Source of the DNA: CAXSEF01 sp964236535
GTDB taxonomy: Bacteria; Pseudomonadota; Alphaproteobacteria; Acetobacterales; Acetobacteraceae
Length of the DNA: 21,017 nucleotides
Assembly: GCA_964236535.1 (NCBI GenBank)
Contig: CAXSEF010000058.1
Location: forward strand, 1 to 21,017
Reading direction: 5' to 3'
The translations under genes were made by a program, and so were the position numbers. Below are positions 8,379 through 16,186 of this stretch, in pieces. How positions within the stretch are numbered: position 1 is the stretch's first letter; each line of letters starts with the position of its first letter. The notes under the pieces were generated by a model, which saw only the letters and a program-made list of their open reading frames with translations, was not told where the DNA came from and did no database searches.

Positions 8379-9826
8379 CCGTGCGCCCCGACGGCCGACG
8401 GCAGGGCATCTGGCGGCACGGCCAGGGACTTTGTCACGGCCGGGGGCTTGGTCACGGCCAGGACCTCGGGCACGGCGGAGGCCTCGGTCGCGGCGAAGGC
8501 TTCCGCACGGTCGGCGGCCGGACTTGCCGCCGTCCCTGCCCGCTCCAGCACCGCGGCGAAGAACCCGTCGGTGCCGTGGCGTCGCGGCGTCAGGCTGAGG
8601 TACGGTCCCGGGCCAGGGGCCGGCGCCTGCAGGGTCCAGCACGTCTCCAGCGGCACCGCGGCGAAGTCCGGGTGGCGGGCGAGGAAGGCCTCGACCTGGG
8701 CCTCGTTCTCGTCGGGCAGCACCGAGCAGGTTGCGTAGATCAGCCGCCCGCCCGGCCGCACCAGCCGCGCCGCGTCGTCGAGAATGCGCGCCTGCTTGGG
8801 CAGCAGCTCGGCGAGATCCAGCTCGCGCAGCCGGGTGCGCGCGTCGGGGTTGCGCCGCCAGGTCCCGGTGCCGGTGCACGGCGCGTCGACCAGCACGCGG
8901 TCGAAGCTGCCGCCACGCCGCTTCGCCCACTTGTCGCCGGCCTCGACCAGGTGGCGCTCGACGTTGAACGCCCCGGCGCGGCGCAGGCGGCGCGTGGCCC
9001 CGTCCAGGCGCGGCTTGCTGATGTCGCACGCCACCACGTGACCACGGTTTCCCATCGCCGCCGCAAGCGCCAGGGTCTTGCCGCCGGCGCCCGCGCACCA
9101 GTCGGCGATCCGCATGTCGGGAGCGGCGCCGACCATCGCCGCGACCAGCTGGCTGCCCTCGTCCTGGATCTCCACGAGGCCGGTCTGGAACGCCTTGCCC
9201 GAGGTGACGGCGCGGCGGCCCGGCACCCGCAGGCCCCAGGGCGACAGCGCCATCGGGGCCGACTCGATGCCCTCGGCCAGCAGCGCCGCCCTGCCCTGCT
9301 CCAGCGTGCCGCGCAGCAGGTTGACCCGCAGGTCGAGCGGCGCCGGCTCGGACAGTGCGGCCAGCTCCGCCTCCAGCGTCTCGCCGAACCGGGCGCGCAG
9401 CCGGCCCAGCACCCAGTCCGGCACCTCGAGCCGCACCGCCTCCGGCATCTCCGGGTGGTCAAGCGTGTGGCTCTCGATCGCCAGCACCGCCTCGCGCTCC
9501 TGCGGGATCAGGGTGGCCGGCGCATACTGGCCGCCGGAGTAGCTCTGCGCCACCCCGGACGCGCTCCACCCCTCCATCAGCAGCGACGCCGCGACCAGCA
9601 TGCGCGCGGTCGGCGCGGTGCCGCCGCGCTGCGCCCACCAGCCGAGCCGGCGCCGCGCCCGCAGCACCGCCCAGGCGCGGTCGGACACCGCGCGGCGGTC
9701 GCCCGAGCCGATGAAGCGGCGGGCGCGGAAGAAGTCGTTGGCCACCGCGTCGGCCGGGCGGCGCGCGCGCTCCTCGACCTCGGTCAGCAGCTCGATCGCC
9801 GCCGCGAGCCGCGCGCCCGGGGTCAT
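8375..9826 (-). CDS. rsmB: 16S rRNA m5C967 methyltransferase family protein RsmB (NOP2/Sun family)
   Basis: It transfers methyl from S-adenosylmethionine to a cytosine of 16S rRNA. The 483-aa product has a NusB-like N-terminal region, a SAM site WCAGAGGKTLALAAAMGN (243-260), catalytic-release C317 in VDAPCTGTGTWRRNPD, and nucleophile C367 in YATCSVLPDENEAQ. Both cysteines of the family are therefore present. The last 45 or so residues are a low-complexity tail of degenerate hexapeptides encoded by an 18-bp repeat. The start ATG at 9824-9826 overlaps the stop of the dehalogenase gene by four bases (ATGA), and its own stop overlaps the GNAT start the same way. The assignment to RsmB rather than another NOP2/Sun paralogue rests on overall similarity and the guaB/guaA neighbourhood. 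Confidence 0.9.
   Translation of the reverse strand: MTPGARLAAAIELLTEVEERARRPADAVANDFFRARRFIGSGDRRAVSDRAWAVLRARRRLGWWAQRGGTAPTARMLVAASLLMEGWSASGVAQSYSGGQYAPATLIPQEREAVLAIESHTLDHPEMPEAVRLEVPDWVLGRLRARFGETLEAELAALSEPAPLDLRVNLLRGTLEQGRAALLAEGIESAPMALSPWGLRVPGRRAVTSGKAFQTGLVEIQDEGSQLVAAMVGAAPDMRIADWCAGAGGKTLALAAAMGNRGHVVACDISKPRLDGATRRLRRAGAFNVERHLVEAGDKWAKRRGGSFDRVLVDAPCTGTGTWRRNPDARTRLRELDLAELLPKQARILDDAARLVRPGGRLIYATCSVLPDENEAQVEAFLARHPDFAAVPLETCWTLQAPAPGPGPYLSLTPRRHGTDGFFAAVLERAGTAASPAADRAEAFAATEASAVPEVLAVTKPPAVTKSLAVPPDALPSAVGAHG
8417..8505 (-). repeat. 18-bp degenerate tandem repeat in the rsmB 3' end
   Basis: Units begin at 8417, 8435, 8453 and 8471, each opening CACGGC on the plus strand, followed by a degenerate fifth at 8489-8505. 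On the minus strand they encode hexapeptides such as VLAVTK, PPAVTK and ASAVPE. They form most of the dispensable-looking C-terminal tail of RsmB. Confidence 0.75.
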
Positions 9827-10662
9827 CGACGCCCCATCGTCGGCAGCGGGGTCGTCGGCAGCGGGNNNNNNNNNNNNNNNNNNNNNNNNNNNNNNNNNNN
9901 NNNNNNNNNNNNNNNNNNNNNNNNNNNNNNNNNNNNNNNNNNNNNNNNNNNNNNNNNNNNNNNNNTCGTCGGCAGCGGGGTCGTCGGCAGCGGGACCGAC
10001 AGCAGCAGGTCCGCCAGTGCCGCGAGGCCGGGCAGGATCGCCGACTGCCCGGCGAGGCCGTACTCCACCGGGCCGGCGTCGCGGTTGATCCAGTGCGACT
10101 GCAGGCCGAACGCCGCGGCGCCAAAGGCGTCCCAGGGGTTCGACGAGACGAACGCCAGGCCGGATGGCGGGCCGAAGCGCGCGACCGCCAGGGCGTAGGT
10201 GCGGGGGTCGGGCTTGAAGGTGCCGGCCGCCTCAACGCTGAGCGTCGCCTCGAAGCGGTCGGCGATGCCGGCCGCGGCGAGCTGGCGCGCCATGCCGTCG
10301 GGCTCGCCGTTCGACAGCACCGCGCAGGGCAGCCCCGCGGCGTGCAGCCGGTCCAGCGCCTGGGTCACGTCGGGGTGGAGTTCGAGCGTCCGGTTGGCGT
10401 GGACGACGTCCTCGACCACGGCGGCATCGAAGCCGCGGCGGGCCGCCACCACCTCCAGCGCCTCGCGCGACAGGGCGCCGAACGGCCGGTGCTGCGCGTC
10501 GCCGGCGAGGCTGCGCACCCAGGTGTATTCCATGGTGCGGCTGCGCCACTCCTGGCTCGCGGCCTGCCAGTCGGGGCCGATACGCGCGGCGTGGCGGCGC
10601 ATCGGCGCGTGGATGTCGAACAGGGTGCCGAAGGCGTCGAACACGATCGCGGCGGGGCGCAT
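9823..10662 (-). CDS. Type II haloacid dehalogenase (HAD superfamily), interrupted by the assembly gap
   Basis: The product belongs to the L-2-haloacid dehalogenase branch of the HAD superfamily, which hydrolyses 2-haloacids through an aspartyl ester. Residues matching characterised enzymes are nucleophile D9 and T13 in FDAFGTLFD, R40 in WRSRTMEYTW, SNG in the core, FKPDPRTY with the catalytic lysine, and VSSNPWDAFGAAAFG followed by HWINR. The start at 10662 has AGGA about 11 bases upstream. The C-terminus consists of PLPTT repeats that run into 100 Ns and emerge as the same repeats, so true length is uncertain. If the 29-nt flanks of the gap are one overlapping sequence, the protein would be 236 aa, close to family size. 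The stop overlaps the rsmB start (ATGA). Actual substrate is not known; many such genes are annotated from sequence alone. Confidence 0.85.
   Translation of the reverse strand: MRPAAIVFDAFGTLFDIHAPMRRHAARIGPDWQAASQEWRSRTMEYTWVRSLAGDAQHRPFGALSREALEVVAARRGFDAAVVEDVVHANRTLELHPDVTQALDRLHAAGLPCAVLSNGEPDGMARQLAAAGIADRFEATLSVEAAGTFKPDPRTYALAVARFGPPSGLAFVSSNPWDAFGAAAFGLQSHWINRDAGPVEYGLAGQSAILPGLAALADLLLSVPLPTTPLPTXXXXXXXXXXXXXXXXXXXXXXXXXXXXXXXXXXPLPTTPLPTMGRR
9837..9994. repeat. 15-bp tandem repeat flanking the gap (PLPTT-coding)
   Basis: The unit TCGTCGGCAGCGGGG occurs about twice at 9837-9865 and twice at 9966-9994. The two 29-nt flanks are identical. On the minus strand the unit encodes the pentapeptide PLPTT in the dehalogenase frame. 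Copy number across the gap is unknown. Confidence 0.9.
9866..9965. other. Assembly gap (100 N)
   Basis: There are exactly 100 N, a conventional placeholder rather than a measured distance. The gap sits inside the C-terminal codons of the dehalogenase gene between identical 29-nt flanks. If the hidden sequence is pure 15-bp repeat, its length should be 15n+1, which 100 does not satisfy. Confidence 0.99.
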
Positions 10663-10680
10663 GGTGGTTTCCTGACGGTG

Positions 10681-10732
10681 GAGGCAAGAACAGAGGCTCT
10701 GCCCCTGGACTCCGCTGGGACCTGAGGCCCCA
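10681..10732 (-). repeat. REP-like double-hairpin repeat, copy C
   Basis: Read on the minus strand, hairpin 1 is TGGGGCC-TCA-GGTCCCA, then spacer GCGGAGT. Hairpin 2 is CCAGGGGC-AGA-GCCTCTG, and the tail is TTCTTGCCTC. It lies in the 140-bp gap between guaB and the dehalogenase gene, which share the minus strand. Confidence 0.75.
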
Positions 10733-10802
10733 AACCCACCTTATCTGAGATCGGGGTTTCGTGGGCCGATGCCCGGGTCTCCAGGACAAGGCCCGGCCGT
10801 TC

Positions 10803-12329
10803 TCAGTCCTGCCGGTAGTTCGGCGCCTCGCGGGTGATCGCCACGTCGTGCACGTGGCTCTCGCGCAGGCCGGCGCCGGTGATGCGGCGGAACCTGGTGC
10901 GCTGCTGCAGCTCGGCGACCGTGGCGCTGCCGGTGTAGCCCATTCCGGCGCGCAGGCCGCCGACCAGCTGGTGCACCACGGCGCTCACCGGGCCCTTGTA
11001 GCCGACGCGCCCCTCGATGCCCTCCGGCACCAGCTTCAGCGTGTCCTTGATCTCCTGCTGGAAGTAGCGGTCCGCCGAGCCGCGCGCCATCGCGCCGATC
11101 GAGCCCATGCCGCGGTACGACTTGTACGAGCGGCCCTGGTAGAGGAACACCTCGCCCGGCGCCTCGTCGGTGCCGGCGAGCAGGCTGCCCACCATCACCG
11201 AGTCGGCCCCGGCGCCGATCGCCTTGACTAGGTCGCCCGAGGTCCGCACGCCGCCGTCGGCGATCGAGGGCACGCCGTGCTCGCGGCAGGCGGACGCGGT
11301 TTCCATCACCGCGGAGAACTGCGGCACGCCGACGCCCGCGACCACCCGCGTCGTGCAGATGCTGCCCGGGCCGATGCCGACCTTGACCGCGTCCGCTCCC
11401 GCCTCGATCAGGGCGAGCGCGCCCTCCGGGGTGGCGACGTTGCCGGCGACCACCTGCACCGTGTTGGACAGCCGCTTGATGCGCTCGACCGCGGCGAGCA
11501 CGCTTTGCGAGTGGCCGTGCGCGGTGTCGACCACCACGACATCGACCCCGGCCGCGACCAGGGCGCGGGCGCGGGCATGACCGTCCTCGCCGACGCCGGT
11601 GGCGGCCGCGACACGCAGCCGGCCGAGCTCGTCCTTGTTGGCGAGCGGGTGCGCCGTCGCCTTGTCCATGTCCTTGACCGTGATCAGGCCGACGCAGCGA
11701 TAGGCCTCGTCGACCACCAGCAGCTTCTCGATGCGGTGGCGGTGCAGCAGGCGGCGCGCCTCGTCGTGGTCGACGCCGTCGGCCACGGTGATCAGGCCCT
11801 CGCGCGTCATCAGCTCGTAGACCCGCACCGCGGGGTCGGTGGCGAAGCGGACGTCGCGGTTGGTGAGGATGCCGACCAGGCGGCCGCTGTCGCGCTCGAC
11901 CACCGGGAAGCCGCTGATGCGGTGGGTGGCCATCAGCGCCCGCGCGTCGGCCAGCGTCTGGTCGGGGTGGATGGTCAACGGGTTGACCACCATGCCGCTC
12001 TCGAACTTCTTGACCCGGCGCACCTGCTCGGCCTGCTCGTCGGCGGTGAGGTTCTTGTGGATGACGCCGATGCCGCCCTGCTGCGCCATCGCGATCGCCA
12101 TCGCCGCCTCGGTCACGGTGTCCATCGCCGAGGAGACCAGCGGGATGTTGAGGCTGATGGCGCGGGTGAAGCGGGTGCGGGTGTCGGTGCTGACGGGCAG
12201 CACCTGCGAGTACGACGGCACGACGAGGACGTCGTCGAACGCCAGCGCCTCGAGGATAAGGGTATCCGCCCGCAGGCCTGCGCCGCCGGTCTGCGGGCCC
12301 GGTACCAAGGGGGTGCTGTCGGGTGCCAT
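10803..12329 (-). CDS. guaB: IMP dehydrogenase
   Basis: It oxidises IMP to XMP with NAD+, the committed step to guanine nucleotides and the supplier of GuaA. The 508-aa product has the usual length and layout. The TIM barrel is split by two CBS domains (about residues 115-230). The catalytic loop GIGPGSICTTR carries C325, and the mobile-flap segment YRGMGSIGAM is present. An earlier open frame extends to 12809 but shows no homology. ATG 12329 is chosen because the sequence from MAPDSTPL leads directly into the conserved FDDVLVVPSYS, and AAAGG lies about 10 bases upstream. It is followed on the same strand by the dehalogenase-rsmB-GNAT set after a 140-bp gap, so co-transcription is possible but not shown. 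Confidence 0.97.
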   Translation of the reverse strand: MAPDSTPLVPGPQTGGAGLRADTLILEALAFDDVLVVPSYSQVLPVSTDTRTRFTRAISLNIPLVSSAMDTVTEAAMAIAMAQQGGIGVIHKNLTADEQAEQVRRVKKFESGMVVNPLTIHPDQTLADARALMATHRISGFPVVERDSGRLVGILTNRDVRFATDPAVRVYELMTREGLITVADGVDHDEARRLLHRHRIEKLLVVDEAYRCVGLITVKDMDKATAHPLANKDELGRLRVAAATGVGEDGHARARALVAAGVDVVVVDTAHGHSQSVLAAVERIKRLSNTVQVVAGNVATPEGALALIEAGADAVKVGIGPGSICTTRVVAGVGVPQFSAVMETASACREHGVPSIADGGVRTSGDLVKAIGAGADSVMVGSLLAGTDEAPGEVFLYQGRSYKSYRGMGSIGAMARGSADRYFQQEIKDTLKLVPEGIEGRVGYKGPVSAVVHQLVGGLRAGMGYTGSATVAELQQRTRFRRITGAGLRESHVHDVAITREAPNYRQD

Positions 12330-12540
12330 GGCATCGCGCCTTTCGACGGCGGGCGACGAGAATACGGCCCGGCCTTGACACGTCGTTCTAGCTGGAACGG
12401 GCGCGCGGAAGCAAGGACGGCAGGCACGGCGCCGAGCGCCTTGCCCGGGACCCGCCGAAGCGCAAAGGCCTCTGGAAACCGTCCGCAAGAGCCTGCACCA
12501 TGCCCCGCAGGGTGCCGCAGTCCCTGTCCGTGTGCGGGTC

Positions 12541-12590
12541 TGGGGCCTCAGGCCCCAGCGGGTCCAGGGCAGAGCCCTGGCCTTGCCTGC
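12541..12590 (+). repeat. REP-like double-hairpin repeat, copy D
   Basis: Hairpin 1 is TGGGGCC-TCA-GGCCCCA (12541-12557), the spacer is GCGGGT, and hairpin 2 is CCAGGGC-AGA-GCCCTGG (12564-12580). The tail is CCTTGCCTGC. Both stems are perfect 7-bp pairings. It ends 7 bp from the stop codon of the TonB-dependent receptor, in the gap before guaB, so it could also act in transcription termination or 3'-end protection for that gene. Confidence 0.8.
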
Positions 12591-12597
12591 GCCAGGG

Positions 12598-14940
12598 TCA
12601 GAACCGTGCGGCGAGCCCCGCAAGGATGGTGCGCCGCAGGCCGTACTGCGGGGCGCCGACGCCAACGCCGGTGCCGTTGCGGATCTCGTAGCGGCGGTCG
12701 AGCAGGTTGAACACGTCGAGCCGGAGCTGGACGCTGCGCAGGCAGGGCGTCTTGATGGTCTGCACGGCGGAAAGGTTGAACGTGTAGTATCCCGGGAGGG
12801 CGACGCCATTCGGGACCGAGCCGTCGGCGCGCAGGCCGCTGCCGACGACGAGGTCGGTGGACAGGCGCAGCGGCGAGTCGGGCCTGGGCACCAGCGTGTA
12901 GGCGGCGCCGCCGGAGCCGGTCCAGCGCTGGTCGTGGTCGAGGTGGATCCAGTGCTGGCTGATGTAGGCCAGTTCCTCCGCGCTGAAGTTGAACTGCGAC
13001 GAGTCGATGTCCTTGCCGATGGCGCGCGACAGGGCGGCGTTGGCGTAGAGCGACAGCGGACCGTGGTCGTAGCTGCCGCTGGCCTCGACGCCGTGCACCT
13101 CGCCTTGCGCGTAGTTGAAGGCGCTGAGGATGATGGGCGCGCCGAACTGGCCCTCGTCGATCAGGTTCTGCGCGTCCTTGTAGTAGGCGTCGAGGCCGAT
13201 GCGCAGTCCGGGCAGGACGACCTGGTCGACGCCGAGGTCGTAGTAGTTGTCGCGCTCTGCCTTGACGGTGTCGTCCTGGGTCACGCCGGCGGCGGCCGTG
13301 GTGCCGTTGAACACGGAAAGGTTGGTGCCCGACACCAGCTCGAACGGCGGCGGCACGAAGTAGCGCGAGTAGCCGCCGTGCACGGTGGTGCCGACCGCGG
13401 GCAGCCAGACGACGTTGACCCTGGGGCTGACCTGCTGCTCGTGGGTGTATTCGTCGACGCGGTCGAAGCGGACGCCGAGGTTGACAGTGACGTGCGGCAG
13501 GGCGTGCCACTCGTCCTGGAGATAGAGGCCGTAGATGGTGCCGGTGAGGCCCTGGCCCTGGTGGATGTTGAACGGCTGGCTGGACTGCGCGGTGCCGACG
13601 CTGCCGTTCGGCTGGATGGTCGAGGCGACACCGGCGCCGTTGGTGGTGCCGGTGTCGCCGCCGGTCGCGGCCAGCACCTCGGAGTCGGTGCTGGTGGAGT
13701 TGCGCTCGGCGAACACCTGGAAGCCGGCGCGCAGGGTGTGGCTGCTGTTCACGTGCCAGCTGGCGTCGGTCTGCTCGCCGCTCGACCAGACCGAGCGCGC
13801 CGCCGTCTGCCCCACGCCGAGGTAGAGCAGATCGCCCAGCGGGTCCGGGCTGTAGGCGAGGCTGCTGTAGCGCGAGAACACCGAGGTCTGCAGGTCGATC
13901 GGCCCGGCCTGCTTCTGCAGCGACAGGATGACGAAGTCGGTGATCTCGCGCTGGTGGGCGTTCAGCGAGGCGCTGTCGAGCGTGGTGGTGCCATCCACCG
14001 ACAGGCCGAGCTGCGGGGTCTGGCCAGGCACGTTGGGGATCTGGAACGCGGCGTTCGAGGCGCCGGCGAGCAGGCTGACGCGCGCGGTGGGGTCGATCAG
14101 CGCGCCGACGTGGATCAGGCCGTGCGTCTGGTTGCTGAGGTCGTGCACCGCGTTGAAGCTGTCGATTGGGTTCTCGATGCCGAGCCGCGTGTGCAGCAGG
14201 TCGCCGGTGACGAACCAGTCGAAGACGCCCTGCGCGCCGCCATAGGAGAAGCTCGGCTGGAAGAAGTCACGCGCGCCGCCGTAGATCGAGACCTCGCCGC
14301 CAGGGTCGGTCAGGCCGGACTTGGTCCTGATGTCGATGATGCCGGCGGTGTCGAAGCCGTACTGCGCCGGCAGCGCGCCGGTGATCAGCGAGAGCGAATG
14401 AGCGAAGCGGCTTTCCAGCACCTGGCCGAACACCGAGAGGCCTTCGGGGAGCTGCACGCCGTCGAGGCGGAACTGCACCTCGTTGTGGTCGCCGCGCACG
14501 TGGATCTGCCCGTAGCTGTCCTGCGCGACGCCGGGGGCCTGCAGCAGCACGCCGTTGAGCAGGTCGTTGTCGCCGCCCGGCAGCGTCTCCAGCGAGTCGC
14601 GGCCGAACTCGTAGCGGGTGGCGCCCAGGCTGGGCAGCAGCTGGCTGCGCGCGTCGTCGAGGCGCTGGTAGGCGGCGGAGATGCCGGGGACGTCGACGTT
14701 GATCGTCGGCGCCGCGGGCTGCGCGTCGGTGCCGGTGCCGAGCTCCATCGTGGGTCCGGCCGACGCGGTCTGCTGCGTGTCGGCCCCGGCAGCGGCTGGC
14801 AGCAGGAGCGAGGCGAGACCAGCGCGCCACGCGACGGCTGCCAAGCGCGCCGGGCTGTGGCGGCGACGGGGTGCGGCGGGGCGGTGACTGACGGGACGGT
14901 GCGGCGGGGGCGCTTCGGGGGGAACGCGGGCGTGAGGCAT
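12598..14940 (-). CDS. TonB-dependent outer-membrane receptor
   Basis: The 780-aa product should import a scarce ligand across the outer membrane using TonB energy. A basic N-terminus and hydrophobic stretch ending LLLPAAAGADT look like a signal peptide with cleavage near residue 53. The plug domain contains LLNGVLLQAPGVAQDSYGQIHVRGDHNEVQFRLDG in pieces typical of the family. The barrel ends in LAARF, with a terminal Phe as in outer-membrane proteins. Repeated barrel strands such as YLQDEWHALPHVTVNLGVRFD and LRLDVFNLLDRRYEIRNG are visible. The ligand is not identifiable from the plug. The promoter overlaps a Zur-like palindrome, which hints at metal control, but no obvious histidine-rich loop supports zinc. 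It lies 145 bp downstream of rlmE on the same strand with its own promoter. Confidence 0.93.
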   Translation of the reverse strand: MPHARVPPEAPPPHRPVSHRPAAPRRRHSPARLAAVAWRAGLASLLLPAAAGADTQQTASAGPTMELGTGTDAQPAAPTINVDVPGISAAYQRLDDARSQLLPSLGATRYEFGRDSLETLPGGDNDLLNGVLLQAPGVAQDSYGQIHVRGDHNEVQFRLDGVQLPEGLSVFGQVLESRFAHSLSLITGALPAQYGFDTAGIIDIRTKSGLTDPGGEVSIYGGARDFFQPSFSYGGAQGVFDWFVTGDLLHTRLGIENPIDSFNAVHDLSNQTHGLIHVGALIDPTARVSLLAGASNAAFQIPNVPGQTPQLGLSVDGTTTLDSASLNAHQREITDFVILSLQKQAGPIDLQTSVFSRYSSLAYSPDPLGDLLYLGVGQTAARSVWSSGEQTDASWHVNSSHTLRAGFQVFAERNSTSTDSEVLAATGGDTGTTNGAGVASTIQPNGSVGTAQSSQPFNIHQGQGLTGTIYGLYLQDEWHALPHVTVNLGVRFDRVDEYTHEQQVSPRVNVVWLPAVGTTVHGGYSRYFVPPPFELVSGTNLSVFNGTTAAAGVTQDDTVKAERDNYYDLGVDQVVLPGLRIGLDAYYKDAQNLIDEGQFGAPIILSAFNYAQGEVHGVEASGSYDHGPLSLYANAALSRAIGKDIDSSQFNFSAEELAYISQHWIHLDHDQRWTGSGGAAYTLVPRPDSPLRLSTDLVVGSGLRADGSVPNGVALPGYYTFNLSAVQTIKTPCLRSVQLRLDVFNLLDRRYEIRNGTGVGVGAPQYGLRRTILAGLAARF

Positions 14941-14977
14941 GGCGGGCTCCAGCCGTCCGGCGCAGGTGCCAGACGAT

Positions 14978-15000
14978 GAAATGATATAACGTAATACTCG
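14978..15000. promoter_or_regulatory. Candidate Zur/Fur-like operator upstream of the TonB-dependent receptor
   Basis: This 23-nt AT-rich stretch begins GAAATGATATAAC and agrees by eye with about 16 of 23 positions of the Zur palindrome type GAAATGTTATA...TATAACATTTC recalled for proteobacteria. The left half is strong and the right half weak. It covers the predicted -10 element, a position suited to repression. The match is inference only. Confidence 0.35.
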
Positions 15001-15012
15001 CGGGTCTGTGAA
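14984..15012 (-). promoter_or_regulatory. Sigma70-type promoter of the TonB-dependent receptor gene
   Basis: On the minus strand TTCACA (15007-15012) and TTATAT (14984-14989) are separated by exactly 17 bp, and the -10 lies about 43 bp before the ATG at 14940. The stretch is strikingly AT-rich in a GC-rich region. Confidence 0.55.
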
Positions 15013-15085
15013 GAGGCCGTGTCGACCGGGCCGGCGCGCGGGCGGAACGCGCCGGCCGGTGCGGCGTGCGGTGCCAGGGGCGGCG

Positions 15086-16186
15086 CTAGCGCTCGGCGCG
15101 GAAGCCGGTGGCCACGACGTAGAGCTCGCTGGACTCCCGGCGGCTGGCCGGGGGCTTGGCGTGGCGGACCAGGGCGAAGTCGCGCCGCATCGAGTCCATC
15201 ATCGCTTTTTCCGAGCCGCCCTGCAGCACCTTGGCCACGAACGCGCCGCCCGGGGCCAGCACCTGGCGGGCGAAGTCGAGCGCCTGGCTGGCGAGGTCGA
15301 CGATGCGGATGTGGTCGGTCGCGGTGTGGCCGGTGGTGTTGGGCGCCATGTCGGACAGCACGAGGTCGGCGCGGCCGCCGAGCGCCGCCTGCAGCCGGCC
15401 CGGCGTGCCGGGTTCGGTGAAGTCGCCGACGAGCAGCGTGGCCCCCGGCACGGTGTCGATCTCGAGCAGGTCGAGGCCGATGACCTGGCCGGCGCCGCGC
15501 TTGATCGCGACCTGGCACCAGCCGCCAGGGGCGGCACCGAGGTCGAGCACGCGCATTCCCGGCCGGATCAGGTGGAAGCGCTCGTCGAGCTCGATCAGCT
15601 TGAACGCGGCGCGCGATCGCCAGCCCTGCGCCTGCGCGGCGGCGACGTAGGGGTCGTTGAGCTGGCGCTGCAGCCAGTGCTGCTGCGTGGTGGTGCGGCC
15701 GCGCGCGGTGCGCAGCACCACCGAGAGGCTGCGGCCGCCCTGCACGCTGTCGGCCGATTTCGCGGCCGGCGCCGCGCCGGACTTGCGCGCCGGGGCGCCG
15801 GGGCGGGGCGGGGCGCTGCGCGCCGAGGCTGCCGCGCGCTTGGCCGCCTTGGCGGCGGCGGCGCGCGCCTTCATCGAGCGCGCGGGTGCCGCGGTGCCCG
15901 AGCGCTTCGCGGCGGCAGCGGGCGGCGCGTCGGGGTGCGGGCTTGCCGCGGCGGGCCGGGGCGCGCCGGGTTTGGCCGGGTCGGGTTTGCGGACGGCGGG
16001 TTTGGACGCTGCGGCTTTTGCGGCGGCAGATTTGATGGCGGGGCGCGTGGCAGGGGTCGGGGCAAGGCGGGGCTTGGCTGCGGCGGACCTGGAAGCGCGA
16101 GGCCCGGCGGGACGGCTCGGATCGCCTGCGCCCTTGCGCCGGCCCCGGGTGCCGATGCGCGACGGCGGACCGCCGGGTCCGCTCAT
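15086..16186 (-). CDS. rlmE: 23S rRNA Um2552 2'-O-methyltransferase RlmE (FtsJ) with a long basic N-terminal extension
   Basis: It methylates the ribose of U2552 in the ribosomal A-loop with SAM. The enzyme core begins near residue 160 (TARGRTTTQQHWLQRQLNDPYV). It has the catalytic tetrad K196 (RAAFKLIELDERF), D279 (SDMAPNTTG), K319 (AFVAKVLQG) and E354 (SSELYVVATGFR). The SAM loop is LDLGAAPGGW. The first 150 or so residues are an Ala/Lys/Pro/Arg-rich, histone H1-like extension with no predicted fold. The E. coli enzyme has 209 residues in total, against 366 here. The start at 16186 is supported by a 4-nt ATGA overlap with the upstream ppx stop, so the extension is probably translated. A shorter product from an internal start such as M105 is the alternative. 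Confidence 0.93.
   Translation of the reverse strand: MSGPGGPPSRIGTRGRRKGAGDPSRPAGPRASRSAAAKPRLAPTPATRPAIKSAAAKAAASKPAVRKPDPAKPGAPRPAAASPHPDAPPAAAAKRSGTAAPARSMKARAAAAKAAKRAAASARSAPPRPGAPARKSGAAPAAKSADSVQGGRSLSVVLRTARGRTTTQQHWLQRQLNDPYVAAAQAQGWRSRAAFKLIELDERFHLIRPGMRVLDLGAAPGGWCQVAIKRGAGQVIGLDLLEIDTVPGATLLVGDFTEPGTPGRLQAALGGRADLVLSDMAPNTTGHTATDHIRIVDLASQALDFARQVLAPGGAFVAKVLQGGSEKAMMDSMRRDFALVRHAKPPASRRESSELYVVATGFRAER

Noticed and set aside
9837..9994. Repeats flanking the gap as a possible CRISPR array
   Set aside because: The units are directly adjacent 15-mers with no spacers and code for PLPTT in frame.
10803..12809. Longer GuaB with a 160-residue N-terminal extension
   Set aside because: The upstream part lies in intergenic DNA containing a REP-like repeat. 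ATG 12329 has a ribosome-binding site and matches the family N-terminus.
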